Assembly (NCBI RefSeq): GCF_003672135.1
Contig: NC_039508.1
Span: forward strand, 16,255,945-16,319,944
From: Ooceraea biroi
Lineage: Eukaryota; Arthropoda; Insecta; Hymenoptera; Formicidae
Reading direction: 5' to 3'
DNA length: 64,000 nucleotides
Part shown: one piece after another, positions 11,121 to 20,024 of the stretch
Layout of the letters: each line of letters opens with the position of its first letter
Position numbering within the stretch: the first letter of the stretch is position 1
Translations under genes and position numbers: made by a program
Notes under the pieces: model-generated
The model's database searches: none
Told to the model about the DNA's origin: nothing
The model's input: the letters and a program-made list of their open reading frames with translations, nothing else

Positions 11121-14014
11121 AAAAAATAAAACTTCTTACAAACAACTATTATACAGACCTGATCTGAGCAGTAACCGACCAGCCGCGAATTGATCTCCGT
11201 TGCCAAACGATCAGGATCATTCTCCTGCACGTCTCTGATAGCTCGAGTCCTGGCTGCGAGCAAACACACCAGTGTGGCTTCCGATGCCGTCGTTTGAATG
11301 ACTCCACCGCCAGAACCTCCCGGTCGATGCAGAAAATCCTCAGGCAAACCGATCATTTTCCCCAGCCAATTCATGACGATTGTTTCCAACTCGGTGCACG
11401 CTGGACTGGAAGCCTACATCGAACGATCGAACACAAAATCGTGTTCTGTCACGGCGACTGGCCATTCCAACAATTTAAATGTAAATATAGCAATTTTTCT
11501 AATACTAGTACAACACAGGCACGCGCTATTTTATTTTTCAATATTAATAATGTTTTCGAATAATAATATTCATCTATTATTTATTATATGCACAATTATC
11601 ACACTCTATCAAATTGTTAACCTCCACGCGAAGACATTTAATACGGCTTTTTTAAGAGTGGATTTGGCATATTGCGAAGAGTTTTCGACGATTGAAAATC
11701 CTTTAGATTTAGAAATGAAAAAGTTCTAGCCATTAAAATATTTTTCTTTTTCCAAGGAGTTCTGTGCTATTTATATTGTTATTTGACATATAGCGAAGAG
11801 GTCTCGACGATTGAAAATCCTTTAGATTTAGAAATGAAAAGGTTCTAGCTATTAAAATTGTTTCTTTTCCGAGGAGTTCTGTGCTATTTATATTGTTAAT
11901 TGGCATATTGCCTAGAGTTCTCGATGATTTAAAATTCGTTAAAACAATAAATGAAAAAGTTCTAGCCATTACAATTTTTTTCTTTTTCCGAGGAGTTCTG
12001 GGATATTCATATTGTTACCAGTACACAGGCACGCGCTATTTTATTTTTCAATATTAATAATGTTTTCGAATAATAAAAACGTTATTTATTATATGCACAA
12101 TTATCACACTCTACCAAATTGTTAACCTCCATGCGAAGACAGCCGCGCGATGGTAATCTAAACTGAACATAACGCACAACGCGAATAGAGATAACCAATC
12201 AGCGTCGCGGAAAAGAGGGCTCAATATTCGATAAAAAAGAACTTCACGAAGTTAACACGCCTTTTTTAGAATAGGATCAATTTCTATATGTAAGTAAATT
12301 CTATTTTATTATTTTTCTGTTATTAATTGAACAGTATCTATATATATTGCAATACGTAGCGAATTTTAATCTACGGAAAATATTAGTTTTATATTACATT
12401 TAATTATTATACAATAAGTAAAATGATAAAATTTATTACAAAATACAAAAATATTCAAATATATATTACACAAATTGTAAAAGATGGATATATACGAGAT
12501 TGTTCTTACCCATGTGAAACCCAGACAGTTTATGGCGTCGGCCAGCATGTCGCCCAGTAGACTGGCAGGCGAATTCAGGGCCGGAAAGTAGGCATGCATG
12601 TACGGACTCTGCCAATGCGTTACACCTGGCATGATGCATCTCTCGATGTCTGCGAATATATTCTCCCAGGATTCGCCGTCCACTGGGGCCGCTGCCGGTA
12701 GGACATTCCTCAAATATCCCGGCGAGACCGCTGGATACACGCGACGAGACCGAATGTTTCCCAGATAATCGGCGATGTAATCCACCATTTCCTTGCCTGC
12801 ACAATTCAGTTCAATTTTGAGTCATTTTGATTCTTTCAGATCATCAATATATGAGCAGAACGTAACTAGATTCATTTCTGCAGAAACAATGCGTTTCATC
12901 TCTTGTCGTAACTTACAAGTTGCACAAATTAATATTTTATAAATAATTACTTTAAAATAAATACTTGTAACTGTCCAAAAAATATTTTAAGCTGAGAGAC
13001 ACTAAAGTTAGAGTTAAAAATCCTTAGTAAATAATCTGCGGAAATCAAGTTTGTGAATTCTCTTCGCTTAGAATTTAATGCAATTGTTGTTGTCCATGAT
13101 TAAAACTAATCAAACAAAAACAAAGAGAGCTTTATCAAGAAGCTATTCTGTACCAAAGAAAAGACTTTTCAAGGGTTACACGCTATTTCACGAGACATTG
13201 CGATTCTTTGTTTGAAGAACGCGTGGAAAGTTTCGCGGAGAACGCAATCCCCGTTTTATTGTTGAAACACACACTAGTTCTTGACAAACAAGGATAAATA
13301 GGTTTCTATATTTGCTCTTTCATTATAATTTGCTATATCCGAATTTTGATGAGAGCATTCTAGTAGTAATAAATTTTATTTCACTATTATTGGTATTCAC
13401 ATATTTATATAAGAGTAATTATTGATAAACGGATAATCCTATATTGCAGTGCAAAGAAACACGTACTGTCAACTCCAATTTATCGAAACCAATGGACGAG
13501 ACAACCGATTGGAATTGAAATTGCAAGAGAAAAGCGAGTTCGAGCCGAGATTTGTAGCTTCGAGACGGGAGATTTAGATTGTAACTTCATGATGTCGTAA
13601 CGGAAACGTAATGTTGCGCCGATATAAAGTCTCTACCGGTGATCTCTATTTATTGATGCCGTTTTAGCGTCGTGCGATCATTGTCCTGAAATGGTTTGAT
13701 TTATTCGCTTGCGAATACACGCAATTTAACGTGTCGGTTTAATTTAAATTTACACTGATGTGCATTGACACTTCGTGTATTGGTAACACATCGTGACCTG
13801 AAATCTTTCCGTTCTAAAAATCTTTGTAATGTTATTACACCAACTTTTGATTATTAATATCTACACACAAATTTAGTGTTAATTTATGTGAATATAAGTG
13901 ATTGCGCTCATGCGTAAATCCAAATAACGAAATAATGTGAATAACTATGTTTTTAACGTTTTACGTGTATGTATGCACTTACTTACCATGTTTACGGTAT
14001 TCCTCCAGATTCAT
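4433..14014 (-). CDS. Hdc: Histidine decarboxylase, complete, 15 coding exons
   Basis: This pyridoxal-phosphate enzyme converts histidine to histamine. In insects histamine is the photoreceptor and mechanosensory transmitter, made in the cytosol of those neurons. Coding exons on the minus strand, in order: 14014-13987, 12796-12510, 11413-11159, 10650-10507, 9178-9112, 8949-8787, 7994-7924, 7785-7766, 7605-7507, 7348-7128, 6973-6861, 5536-5366, 5139-5063, 4967-4844, 4767-4433. They total 2,175 nt (724 aa plus TAA) with every junction in phase. Seen: MVDYIADYL, HWQSPYMHAYFPAL, AHSSVEKAGL (H192), HVDAAYAG (D271), NPSKW (PLP lysine K303), DPLYLKH (Y332), and WQIPLSKRFR with S352. S352 aligns with human HDC Ser354, where DOPA decarboxylase has Gly, so this is Hdc rather than Ddc or Tdc. 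The catalytic core ends near residue 480. The tail of about 245 residues is Ser/Glu/Lys-rich. Human HDC has 662 residues. Confidence 0.95.
4815..4820 (+). terminator. Candidate plus-strand polyadenylation signal
   Basis: AATAAA about 400 nt beyond the TAA at 4418, inside Hdc intron 15. If used, the plus-strand transcript would be antisense to the whole last Hdc exon. Confidence 0.2.
4844..4967 (-). CDS. Hdc: Hdc exon 15
   Basis: 124 nt encoding GYVCSRPLSEPSELPLMKED through DKTDEPAD, an acidic Ser-rich tail segment. Acceptor CTCTTAG, donor GACG|GTGCGT. Confidence 0.9.
5063..5139 (-). CDS. Hdc: Hdc exon 14
   Basis: 77 nt encoding MRRRIRGILMSGKQFSLDSR and MDLVQ, a basic, conserved-looking block in the tail. 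Acceptor ATTTTCAG, donor CAA|GTATGC. Confidence 0.92.
5366..5536 (-). CDS. Hdc: Hdc exon 13
   Basis: 171 nt encoding ATRQKNENFGSSLLLANSPM through HLEPRDSPG, the first part of the C-terminal extension. Acceptor TTCTGCAG, donor CCAG|GTAAAT. Confidence 0.92.
6212..6838. repeat. Tandem duplication, about 319-bp unit, in Hdc intron 12
   Basis: Two head-to-tail copies: 6212-6530 and 6531-6838. Both begin TATGTGT(A)TTTGTAGTAATA and share near-identical text through AATCTCTTRGGG. The second differs by small indels and point changes. The right end reaches within about 20 nt of the exon-12 donor. Confidence 0.85.
6861..6973 (-). CDS. Hdc: Hdc exon 12
   Basis: 113 nt encoding HTTNEDIVRDWAEIRNTANE and then ILSDSSGSPTIRAKVPLA. 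It ends the catalytic core. Acceptor TCTTACAG, donor GCAG|GTAGTA. Reading through the donor would reach a TGA 18 codons on, so intron retention would give a shorter protein close to the core enzyme. Confidence 0.92.
7128..7348 (-). CDS. Hdc: Hdc exon 11
   Basis: 221 nt encoding GVRLAQKFEALVLADARFEI through VIRFTVTST, the C-terminal small domain with the conserved RFTVTS strand. Acceptor TTTTTATAG, donor ACACA|GTACGT in phase 2. Confidence 0.95.
7507..7605 (-). CDS. Hdc: Hdc exon 10 with specificity serine
   Basis: 33 codons, HWQIPLSKRFRALKLWFVIR to QKHIRE. S352 in PLSKRFR is the HDC-type residue at the position where DOPA decarboxylases carry Gly. Acceptor AATTTTAG, donor GAG|GTAAAC. Confidence 0.95.
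7766..7785 (-). CDS. Hdc: Hdc exon 9, 20-nt microexon
   Basis: Only 20 nt lie between acceptor TTTTTACAG and donor ATG|GTAAGT. It supplies GLAIDYM, restoring the family motif between ENSG and HWQIPL. Skipping it would shift the frame, so it must be constitutive for a full-length enzyme. Confidence 0.92.
7924..7994 (-). CDS. Hdc: Hdc exon 8
   Basis: 71 nt encoding VKNSQALHRTFNVDPLYLK and HENSG. Y332 in DPLYLKH aligns with the catalytic-loop Tyr334 of human HDC. Acceptor TTTCAG, donor TCAG|GTAATT. Confidence 0.93.
8787..8949 (-). CDS. Hdc: Hdc exon 7 with PLP-binding lysine
   Basis: 163 nt encoding CQKNGLWLHVDAAYAGSAF through VHFDCTAMW. D271 (pairs with the PLP pyridine nitrogen) and K303 in NPSKW (Schiff base) are both here. 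Acceptor ATTTTAG, donor TG|GTACGA. Confidence 0.96.
9112..9178 (-). CDS. Hdc: Hdc exon 6
   Basis: 67 nt encoding VCATLGTTGACTFDNLKEIG and PI, the conserved ATLGTT strand. Acceptor TGTACAG, donor ATAT|GTAAGT, leaving in phase 1. Confidence 0.93.
10507..10650 (-). CDS. Hdc: Hdc exon 5
   Basis: Runs from acceptor TTGACAG to donor TTC|GTAAGT, 48 codons (residues 191-238), starting AHSSVEKAGL. H192 is the histidine that stacks on the PLP ring in this family. It ends GLLPFF. Confidence 0.95.
11086..11120. repeat. (AT)n-(GT)n microsatellite in Hdc intron 4
   Basis: About 26 bp of AT repeats followed by GTGTGTGT. Confidence 0.9.
11159..11413 (-). CDS. Hdc: Hdc exon 4
   Basis: Encodes residues 106-190, from ASSPACTELE to LVGYCSDQ, including GGVIQTTASEA of the PLP-phosphate cradle. 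The acceptor GATGTAG is rather weak and the donor CAG|GTCTGT is a poor match beyond GT. Length is 85 whole codons. Confidence 0.93.
11508..12140. repeat. Direct repeat flanking the intron-3 minisatellite
   Basis: 11508-11635 and 12021-12140 are direct copies (both carry CACAGGCACGCGCTATTTTA and end GCGAAGAC) with minor differences. They bracket the 117-bp minisatellite, so the block probably arose by segmental duplication within the intron. Confidence 0.8.
11640..12015. repeat. Minisatellite, about 117-bp unit, in Hdc intron 3
   Basis: About three copies start near 11666, 11784 and 11901. Each contains TGRCATATWGC, a Y-rich CTTTTTCC block and GGAGTTCTG. The period is close to 39 codons, so the minus strand stays open as 11969-11733 with a repeated peptide block (ARTFSF and NINSTELLGK recur). 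It is flanked by a 120-128-bp direct repeat. Confidence 0.8.
12510..12796 (-). CDS. Hdc: Hdc exon 3
   Basis: Runs from acceptor GTGCAG to donor TGG|GTAAGA. It encodes KEMVDYIADYL through DAINCLGFTW (residues 10-105), the N-terminal lobe with the substrate-contacting HWQSPYMHAYFPAL segment. It enters in phase 1 and leaves in phase 0. Confidence 0.95.
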
Positions 14015-14019
14015 TTTAC
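13987..14019 (-). CDS. Hdc: Hdc exon 2 with start codon
   Basis: The acceptor CTGCAG ends at 14020. Five UTR bases (GTAAA) precede the ATG at 14014-14012, which opens MNLEEYRKHG. The donor G|GTAAGT is in phase 1. The peptide matches the start of the decarboxylase family's first helix, which supports this ATG. The exon begins with GTAAAA, so the acceptor also abuts a donor-like sequence. Confidence 0.88.
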
Positions 14020-17000
14020 CTGCAGCAATCAATGTTAAAAAACACTTATTACTTATAAACTATTTATATTATATATTTCTGTATTCGTGATATATGTGAC
14101 ATACATAAGCAATCAAACACTAAATTTCTTTTAGCGTAAATGTATGCTCTAACACTGTATTAAAAAATTAATTCCTTTGCTCATGGAAAATACTGCAATA
14201 CTGAGTTTTTCTTTTTATTACAATCGATTGACAACAGCGATCAAGCCTTGCGCATAGAAAATACCCCACTGCTCAGCAAACTGCTCAGCGGTAAATGTCA
14301 AATGTGATATTTTCTTAGAAAAACAATACGATATATAATTCAAAAGTAGCAATATATAATATAAGTTTTATGTAATAAAAATAAAAGTGATAAAAATAAA
14401 ATAATTCATATCGAAATTACGATTCGTATGGTTTTCCAATAGATAACGATGGTTTACCAATTATCGGATACCTTATCGGTACCTTATCGGTAGCATCTGC
14501 CAATATCTTGCCAGTTCAAGCTAACTCAAGAGAATTCTCGCACTGATCTAGGCTCACTACTCGTACGTATTGATACTGCGAAATCACAACGATCCAACCG
14601 CGAGGATGATTTTCTAATCCTTCGGTAAAAATCTGTAATATACTAGGAAAAGTAGTTTTACGGACACGGACACCGCTGACGTGTGATTACGTGAGAGCAA
14701 GCGACGTTGACCTAGCACGAAAATTCGCAATGCTAGTTTGTCGTTAATTTCTACGGATTCATCATCGATTGCGCACTAGCGTCATATGGCTGTCGAGCTT
14801 CTTAGGATTTTGTCGCGGCCTAGAACCAGATTTTAATCCCTTGCGATCGGAAACTGAGATACTCTTAGAACGCGGATCATCTGTTTGAAAATATAATACG
14901 ATTCGATCTATCTTATTGTATTAAATTAATTATGGAACCATATTACATATTTTAATAATGTTTATCTGTTGTTTCTACAACTTTACTAGGCCTAATAACT
15001 TCGCGATATACAGAATACTTTTTATACAAAAGAAGGTTTAAAGAAGGTTTAAATAAGAGACTCCATATGCTTTGACAAAATGATGAAGGTTGTAGTAAAG
15101 AATGTTGAGTTTGTCCCAATAGAAAAATTCCTGGTGAAAGACGAAAATCAAATTGTCACTGTTTGCAGTCGAAAGCTTAGCTTTCAAAAAAGAGTTGTTT
15201 TAAGAAATAAAGAAATTATAAAATATTATTTTAATTATTGATTTTTGTATCAAAACTTAATTGAATGCCCATTGTTCGCTTGTCGCGCAAAAATAATTTT
15301 AGTCAACAGAAGATGCATTACTAAGCGCTCCCGATAGCAAAGAGTTAACAAAAACTCAATCCAATCTATCTTCGACAGTTTTTCAATAATTTAGCTCGAA
15401 AATAAATTCTTTTTCCAAATAGATCTTTTCGTGAAACCACCTTCGTTAAGTGACTTATGTATTCCATGTAATTAATTCATACGTATCAGTTCTTTCAAAT
15501 TTATGTTTACCTGGATGTATTAAGCAAAGTAAGCGCAGAGATAAGTGGAAACGTCGTACGTTCGCGGATAGTAACTAATCTAGTTTCGGAAAACACAGAA
15601 TCCCACTCTTGACCATTGCTTGCTCCACTGCACTTGCTCTTCTACTCACTATCGCACACCATTAACATGAGTAAATCTGAGGTATGTTAGATGTTAGAAG
15701 CGATTAACCAAGAGAAACATTGAATGTTAGACGAGTAATCATCTATTAAAATTTCTAGTTTTCGATCTTCACATATTCATATCTTTCGGATTACATTATG
15801 CGAAATATTCTTTTATTTATGTCTAATTAGGATTGAAAATATATGCACTATAAATAAATAATTCATATAATCGAAATTTCCTTCTATGACCTATAACCGG
15901 CGTGGTCCTAGGACATGTTGGATTCTATACTAACGCTGAAACGAATCTCATCACATGACACGAATTTTACTTTCAGATTAAACAACAGCTTATGCATTCA
16001 GTTGAAAAAGCTAAAGATGGATCCGGATCGCGATCTGAACAAGACGATCGTCGCAGAGACGGAAAGAATCACGGGACGGCCGTGGAACGGAAAATCGAAC
16101 CGGTCACAAGCAGCAACGAGGATCTGAAGTCAGAATGACGCCCGGTGATATTAAAAGCTCGTCCTTCCTCCGTTTCCGCTTCCGACTTTTGTAATTTCCC
16201 GTAGCTTTCACCGCCGTTGCATGGTTTGCCGAGAGATTTATCCGCGACGGCAACGGCGGATTCTCCGTCAGTGTTTCGCGATTCAACGATTCAAGAAAAT
16301 GCTAGTGAGTGCCAGTTAGAGTAGCAGCACCTCAAACCTCTTTGACAATTATCAAGTAATTTGATTCCATCAAGTTACATCATACCGAATTTTACGAATA
16401 TACTCAAATTACTTTACTTATATATGTAAAAATATATCATGTAATTTTAACAAATGGTGAAAAGTTAGAGTAAATAAAAATTAAGTATGTTAAATGACAA
16501 CACAGTTTGATATGATAAATGTATGATATGTTGCTATGCAATTAAAACCGCTTCAAACAAGCTGATAAATTAAATGAATTGTAAGCCAATTAGCTATGTA
16601 CATACATGCAATTTAATGTTAAAAAGAACTATTATTTTTTAATTTAACACATATGGGTTTTTTTTATTTTAATTATTACACAATGAGAGAAAAAATAATA
16701 TATATACGTTATTAATAAAAATCAATTTAAATATTAAAAATACGATATACGTGCGTAGTTCGTGCCTTAAATAGTAATATATTCAACATTTTAACAAAAA
16801 TCAATGGCAGGCTTGTCGATATGCCTTTTTTATTTAATTAACATATCGCTTATCCCATCGAGACGATCTCTCAGATCCCACAATCAATTATTCGAGTTTT
16901 ATACATCAAATTTATTTATATATAGATAAATTAATTTTTTATAAGTAAACAAATATGACATATTACAAATGCAATTTTACGTTCTGTATGTTTTATCAAA

Positions 17001-17509
17001 TAATTATGGTAATTCAGTACTGATGGCTTCCGAGTAGATATCGCGTTCCATGACAGTTTGGTCATGGAACCAAGTCAGAATTATAGTAATTCTTTAAATA
17101 TTATAAATATTGAAATTCCAAATTATCCTAAATTATTATTATTAGAGACTGTTAATTAAGTCAATTACGATAATATCTTGAATTGATGAATTTATGTTAC
17201 AAAAAAATATATTTAGAAATATTGTTGCATTTTTTACATGTAAGACATAAGATACTATTCAAGCTATAAATCTGTTTTATTAATGCATTGTTTTTTGTTT
17301 CGCTGTTTTATTAAAAAAGATGCTGATTACATTATGAAGGAAAAACCTGACTTCTACTTGTACACAAATTTTTGCTTTCAACATCTAATAATTTGTTTAA
17401 ACACCTGATAATTTGTTTACTTAAAAGGATCCTCCTACATGCAGTTATGCCCACGGAATCAGATTACTTCTTGATGTGCGTTAATTTGACTTGATTACGA
17501 TCGACTTAC
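14020..17509 (-). other. Hdc intron 1
   Basis: A 3.49-kb intron between the 5'UTR exon and the ATG exon. It holds a GC-richer patch at about 16,010-16,290 with short ORFs on both strands (plus 15915-16127, minus 16104-16286) and CRE-like sequence near 14,670-14,700 (TGACGTG, TTACGTGA). A short tandem motif (ACCTTATCGGT) occurs near 14,470-14,490. These are candidate enhancer sequences only. Confidence 0.45.
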
Positions 17510-17679
17510 CGGATTGAAAGTCCCACGTCGATCACTCAGGTTGTGACGAATTCAGCTAGGAATGTGACTTAAAGCCGCACGATATAGGATGTATCGTCCT
17601 GATCACCTACCGGATATTCGCGTCTCCCTTTTCGTCCTTCGAGCGAGATATATCCGCGGCGGAAGCGAATCGGCGGAAT
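17510..17679 (-). other. Hdc: Hdc 5'UTR exon 1 (predicted)
   Basis: A noncoding exon is predicted from the start site near 17679 to the strong donor CCG|GTAAGTCG at 17510|17509. It would splice across a 3.49-kb intron to the acceptor CTGCAG at 14020, five nucleotides upstream of the Hdc ATG. It follows a TATA box at normal spacing and is GC-rich against AT-rich flanks. The donor and TATA box are seen directly. Their linkage to Hdc is inference from orientation, distance and the lack of any other minus-strand gene between. Confidence 0.65.
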
Positions 17680-17702
17680 GCGTGTCGCTCAACAAGTGGC
17701 TG

Positions 17703-17710
17703 CTTTTATA
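17703..17710 (-). promoter_or_regulatory. TATA box of the predicted Hdc promoter
   Basis: The minus strand reads TATAAAAG, flanked by GC-rich sequence. An initiator-like GCATTCC lies 31 nt downstream with its A at 17679, which is canonical TATA-to-start spacing. Next comes the predicted 5'UTR exon ending in a GTAAGT donor. Few other places in the window show TATA, start and donor in such a clean arrangement. Confidence 0.65.
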
Positions 17711-17797
17711 CAGCCGCGCGCTCTGCGTACGATTCCTCTGATAGCGCAAGCGTAACGAGGAACCGAGGAACAATGATGATCACGATTTGCTACCCTG

Positions 17798-17805
17798 AGA
17801 CGTCA
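17798..17805 (-). promoter_or_regulatory. CRE-like site upstream of the Hdc TATA box
   Basis: The minus strand carries TGACGTCT, one mismatch from the palindromic CREB/ATF site TGACGTCA, about 90 bp upstream of the TATA box. The motif is seen. Function in Hdc control is inference. Confidence 0.3.
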
Positions 17806-18667
17806 CCCACTACAATAAAAGTATAAGTTCTTCATGCAATCTCTCACAAAAATCGTGTAGAATAAGGAGTTTAATAGCGTATTTAATAGCGCTACAATTG
17901 AACAAAATATAATTAAAAGAAAATTAGACAAATGTTATACAACATACATCAAAATGTCACCAAAAAATAGAATAATTTTAAGAAATTGTTTATGTATTTG
18001 ATATTTTCTTTATGCGTAAATAATTGTATACCTTATTTTTGACCATCTCCTTGACATCATCATCTTTACCAGTAACCATATCTCACATTTTTATATCTTG
18101 TGATTAGACAATATTTGCAATGTTGATGATAATGTATATTTTTACCTACCGAAATATCCATATCTTTTCTTTATAAGTTTAAAAGTTTTAAAGTTATACA
18201 ACTAATTTGCCTTAAGCTTATTATATCGCAATGTTGACATGCTGATTGTATTTGAAGTAAAAAGCCTGAATTTTTTATGCATATAGTATTAATGAAATGG
18301 ATCAAAAACTTCTTAAAAGTTTTATTTCAATGAACTTGTGTTTCTCGATACATAGATTCTGTGTTCCGATAAAATGTGTATTCGAAGTATCGATTGACTT
18401 TACGGAAGTCCTTGTATAGTGCAATAAAATATCTAAGGCTTCATTGCATATTCAGCAGCTTTTTATCTTAAACAATAATAAGATAAAAGAAAATATCCCT
18501 TTATAACGTAATTGTATAATAATAAAATGTTATATGCATAATTTTTATAACACTAACAACAATTTAATAACATTTATTTAAAATAATATTACAAGGCATT
18601 GTATATACAATACATAGGAATACTAAAGAGAAACATATTAAAGTGATATTTAAAATTATTGATATTA

Positions 18668-18823
18668 CCCAGCAAACACAAAGTAACAGTAATATACATG
18701 TTAGTTATAATTTTCCATTCATTAATATAAATACAACATAACATACGTATTATGTAACAATTATATTGTTGAGTGGGAAATTATAACTAACATGTATATT
18801 ACTGTTACTTTGTGTTTGCTGGG
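18668..18823. mobile_element. 156-bp MITE with long terminal inverted repeats
   Basis: The left end CCCAGCAAACACAAAGTAAC is repeated as its exact reverse complement at the right end. The match extends about 46 bp before a single indel, leaving a short AT-rich loop. TA flanks both ends (18666-18667, 18824-18825), consistent with a TA target duplication of a Tc1/mariner-type or similar DNA transposon. No coding capacity, so non-autonomous. Confidence 0.85.
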
Positions 18824-19101
18824 TAATAACATATTTTATACAAATAAAGGAAAGCAATTAAAAACTATTGGTTGTATAAGGACCAATATTCAGCAATGTC
18901 CGTTTTTCATATCATCTATTACGTTTTTTGCTTTTGCCCGAGCGGCATTGCGATGAAATCGCTTATATTTAGTATCTATAACGGCTTTAACATCACGAAT
19001 GGGAAGATGACAAAGAGTCGAGCCGATTCGAGATAGCAATAGCGAGAACATCTATGATGTAATGATATACGTCGCGTATCACTGTAATGTATTACATATA
19101 T

Positions 19102-20024
19102 CCCAGACAGCACAAGGATGTCCTAAGGACATCCGAAGAACATCCAGGACGTTCATGTGTGATATCCTGAGGATATCCCATTTTAATCCTCGGATCTCCT
19201 CTGGATGTCCCGAGGAAGAGGAAATGATAGCCGTATATGATCCTCTGGAATATCGAGGGAAACCCTATGAAATATCCTAAGGATTTCTATAGGATATGTT
19301 TGGGATATTATTCGTACGTTTCAAGGACGAAACCCATACAGCACAGAAGCTCCAGGGGACGTCGCAGGGACGTCCACATGATATATGTCCTAATTGATTT
19401 CTGTGCTGTATGGGTATTTACCAATTCTATATATCAGTGCCTCAAAGATAGACAGAGTTAGGTCACATTTTTGTAAAAAAATAGATTTTTATATTTTATG
19501 AATTACTCTCTAAATTTCGTGTAGTGGAATCTCACTCTTTTAGAATGAGATATCACTTCAAGCAATAATGATTTCAAAAGAAAAGAAGAAGAAAAGAGTA
19601 CTGGATCGGTTTTCCGGATGGTTATTTATAAGGTGATAACGCAAATGTTTCTTGCGAGAACGTCACGCCTGGCCTAGCCATCTATCGGTCGCTTGGTGAA
19701 TTAGAGGCGGGAATCTCAGGATATCCTGAATGTGTTTAGGATAATTTTAGGACGTTATAAGCTATCTGACATAATATAGACAGGCCAGATATTTTACAAA
19801 CATCCTGTGGTTATCCAGTGGATATTTATGGGATATTTATATTTTATTACAATATTCAAAATTTCTAATTATGTTAAATATTCTACATAATTGAAAATAA
19901 TTATAAATGCATACTAAATTTTCATAAAACAAATTTAGAATCATATCTTAAAACATCCTCGAAATATCCTAAATCGTCCTGGACATATTCAGGATGATCC
20001 TGAGGAAATTTTGTGCTGTCTGGG
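19102..20024. mobile_element. 923-bp non-autonomous DNA transposon (TIR CCCAGACAGCACAA)
   Basis: Termini CCCAGACAGCACAA and TTGTGCTGTCTGGG are exact inverted repeats. ATATAT flanks both ends. The interior, especially the outer 200 bp of each side, is full of GGATATCC, GGACATCC and AGGATGTCC half-palindromes. No transposase ORF is visible. A related 82-bp element is nested within it. Confidence 0.8.
19333..19414. mobile_element. 82-bp miniature element nested in the 923-bp element
   Basis: A 16-bp perfect inverted repeat, CCCATACAGCACAGAA at both ends, differs from the host element terminus by few bases (CCCA[G/T]ACAGCACA). Its core carries two GGGACGTC words. It looks like a deletion derivative of the same family inserted into a relative. 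Confidence 0.7.

Noticed and set aside
17530..17552. Minus-strand TCACAACCTGAGTGA, partly like the insect miR-307 sequence
   Set aside because: Only a partial match with an internal gap, no hairpin arm, and it lies in the predicted Hdc 5'UTR exon.
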